Positions 62,601 through 64,000 of a stretch of 64,000 nucleotides of DNA are shown in pieces (position 1 is the stretch's first letter; every line of letters begins with the position of its first letter). The position numbers were made by a program, and so were the translations under genes. The notes under the pieces are model-generated. The model worked only from the letters and a program-made list of their open reading frames with translations, did no database searches and was not told the origin of the DNA. Origin of the DNA: Latrodectus hesperus (Eukaryota; Arthropoda; Arachnida; Araneae; Theridiidae); the NCBI GenBank assembly GCA_037975125.1, contig CM075854.1, forward strand, positions 67,439,761-67,503,760, given 5' to 3'.

Positions 62601-64000
62601 TATTTTTTTTAATATTGCTACAACTAAATATTTGAAATGCTTAATGAAATGTTAAATTGAAATACTATTATTTGACTAAAATCGAAACTTAAAATATTAT
62701 TTATTTACTATTTTAAACAATTGTATTTAAAGATTGCTTTTATAAGAGACAATAATTAAGAGTTTAATTGTTCATACAGTTGCTTTTTAATATTGTTAGT
62801 GTCTATAGAAGTAATAATAATTTTAATAGATTAAAAATTACACCTAATTTTTTAAACATTACCGTCACCTCAAACTCAGTCCTTGAATAAAGATTATGTG
62901 TTCTGCATATTATGTGCATATATTAAAAGATTATGTGTTCTGCATATTCTTTTAAACAAACTTATATAACGTGTTTGAAAAAATGGAGAGACCATTAGTA
63001 ATCTATTAATTACAATAACAATGAAAGTTGATTTGAATTTAGTAATTTTTAAAGCACGTTTGATAATTATACCAAATGTAATAAACGTGCATGTGTACGT
63101 GTGTGCATGTATAAGTGAAGCTAATAAGGTTTACCACAAAACTATAGCAGAAATTAAATTGAAATAATTTTAACCTAATTATATAAATAAAACCTCCAAA
63201 TTAATAAAGTAAATCCTTAGTTTAAGCTAATGAATAGTTAACACAACACAAGATGAATTTCTATCAGCAGTAATACATTAATATTTAATTAAAAATATTT
63301 TTGCTAAGATTATCTTCTTTACGTATTTTAAAAAACTTGAATTAATTCATATAATTATATAAAAAATATGATTGTACTACTGAAGCAATTTGTCATTTTT
63401 CAAAATGAAAAGAATCCTTTCATTGGAAATGAAATTAAAAGCTGAATAAAAAATTTTATTAAACAACAAAATATTTTGTTAAAATAATTATGTTGTCAGT
63501 GGAGCATAAAATATGAGTTTAATTTCTTTCCGAATTCAATTTTGCACTTCAAAGATTAAAAAATACTTTCTTTCATTACAAATAAAATGTTTTGAAATAC
63601 ATGACTTTCTTTCACACTAAGTTTTCTTTTATCACCCAAACTGTAATTTATTATGTTTATTTTAAGTAAAAATGTATATAACTAATGCGAAAAAAAAATG
63701 CATATTTAATCATTATTACTCAAAATTTTAATCTTTTACAATGTATTGAAAATATAGCTAATTATATTAACAAATATATCCTTATAAAAAAGTAGATTAC
63801 ATGTCAACACATTCAAACGTACTTTTAAAATTCATTTGAAGTAATTTGTTTATTTTCATTATCTAAATTACAGAATAGAATGAAATCTGATGTTTTTAAT
63901 TTTGGTTAAAATAATTAAAATATCTTCATATTTACATAAATATAAAAAACATGTTTCAATGTAATAGTGAAATATGATAAAATTACAATATTAAAAAAAT
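62601..64000. other. AT-rich DNA with one short direct repeat
   Basis: AGATTATGTGTTCTGCATAT is present at 62891 and again at 62928, giving a 37-bp period. Nothing else was recognised to the window end. Confidence 0.6.

Overview
This is a very AT-rich eukaryotic intergenic window (well above 70% A+T by eye, not computed). No intact protein-coding gene, rRNA or complete tRNA was found on either strand. Nearly all long open frames are trivial: they are the YIYIYI or HTHTHT readings of (TA)n and (TG)n microsatellites. The combination of long dinucleotide arrays, an R1-like non-LTR retrotransposon carrying RNase H, Tc1-type transposase debris and several tRNA-derived SINEs fits an arthropod. A spider or other arachnid is my best guess from remembered repeat style, not from a marker gene.

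Layout. 1-10.5 kb: AT-rich unique DNA with (TA)n arrays at 1-113, 1032-1322, 2457-2526 and 3924-4151. 10.56-13.71 kb: one 5'-truncated, decayed non-LTR retrotransposon on the + strand (endonuclease fragment, reverse transcriptase, RNase H, degenerate C-terminal zinc knuckle, A-rich tail) with a candidate 8-bp target-site duplication. 14.36-14.59 kb: a tRNA-derived SINE with a candidate 10-bp duplication; a second diverged copy of the same family lies at 58.98-59.21 kb. 15.4-26 kb: microsatellites, small duplications, hairpins and a GC-richer island at 23.93-24.53 kb. 26.36-26.75 kb: a different tRNA-derived SINE. 31.7-32.8 kb: a repeat patch and the remnant of a Tc1/mariner-type transposon (minus strand). 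41.6-46.3 kb: repeat fragments, two further tRNA-SINE pieces and two unrecognised decayed possible coding stretches. 46.3-64 kb: mostly featureless AT-rich DNA with large (TA)n, (TG)n and compound arrays and several near-perfect hairpins.

No genes act together here. The readable biology is the history of transposon insertion and decay, microsatellite growth, and a few higher-GC islands that could be distal regulatory elements or unrecognised exons. I did not find a convincing new biological system. The most informative items are the boundaries of the non-LTR element, the two-copy SINE family, the unidentified decayed reading frames near 43 and 46 kb, and the higher-GC islands.
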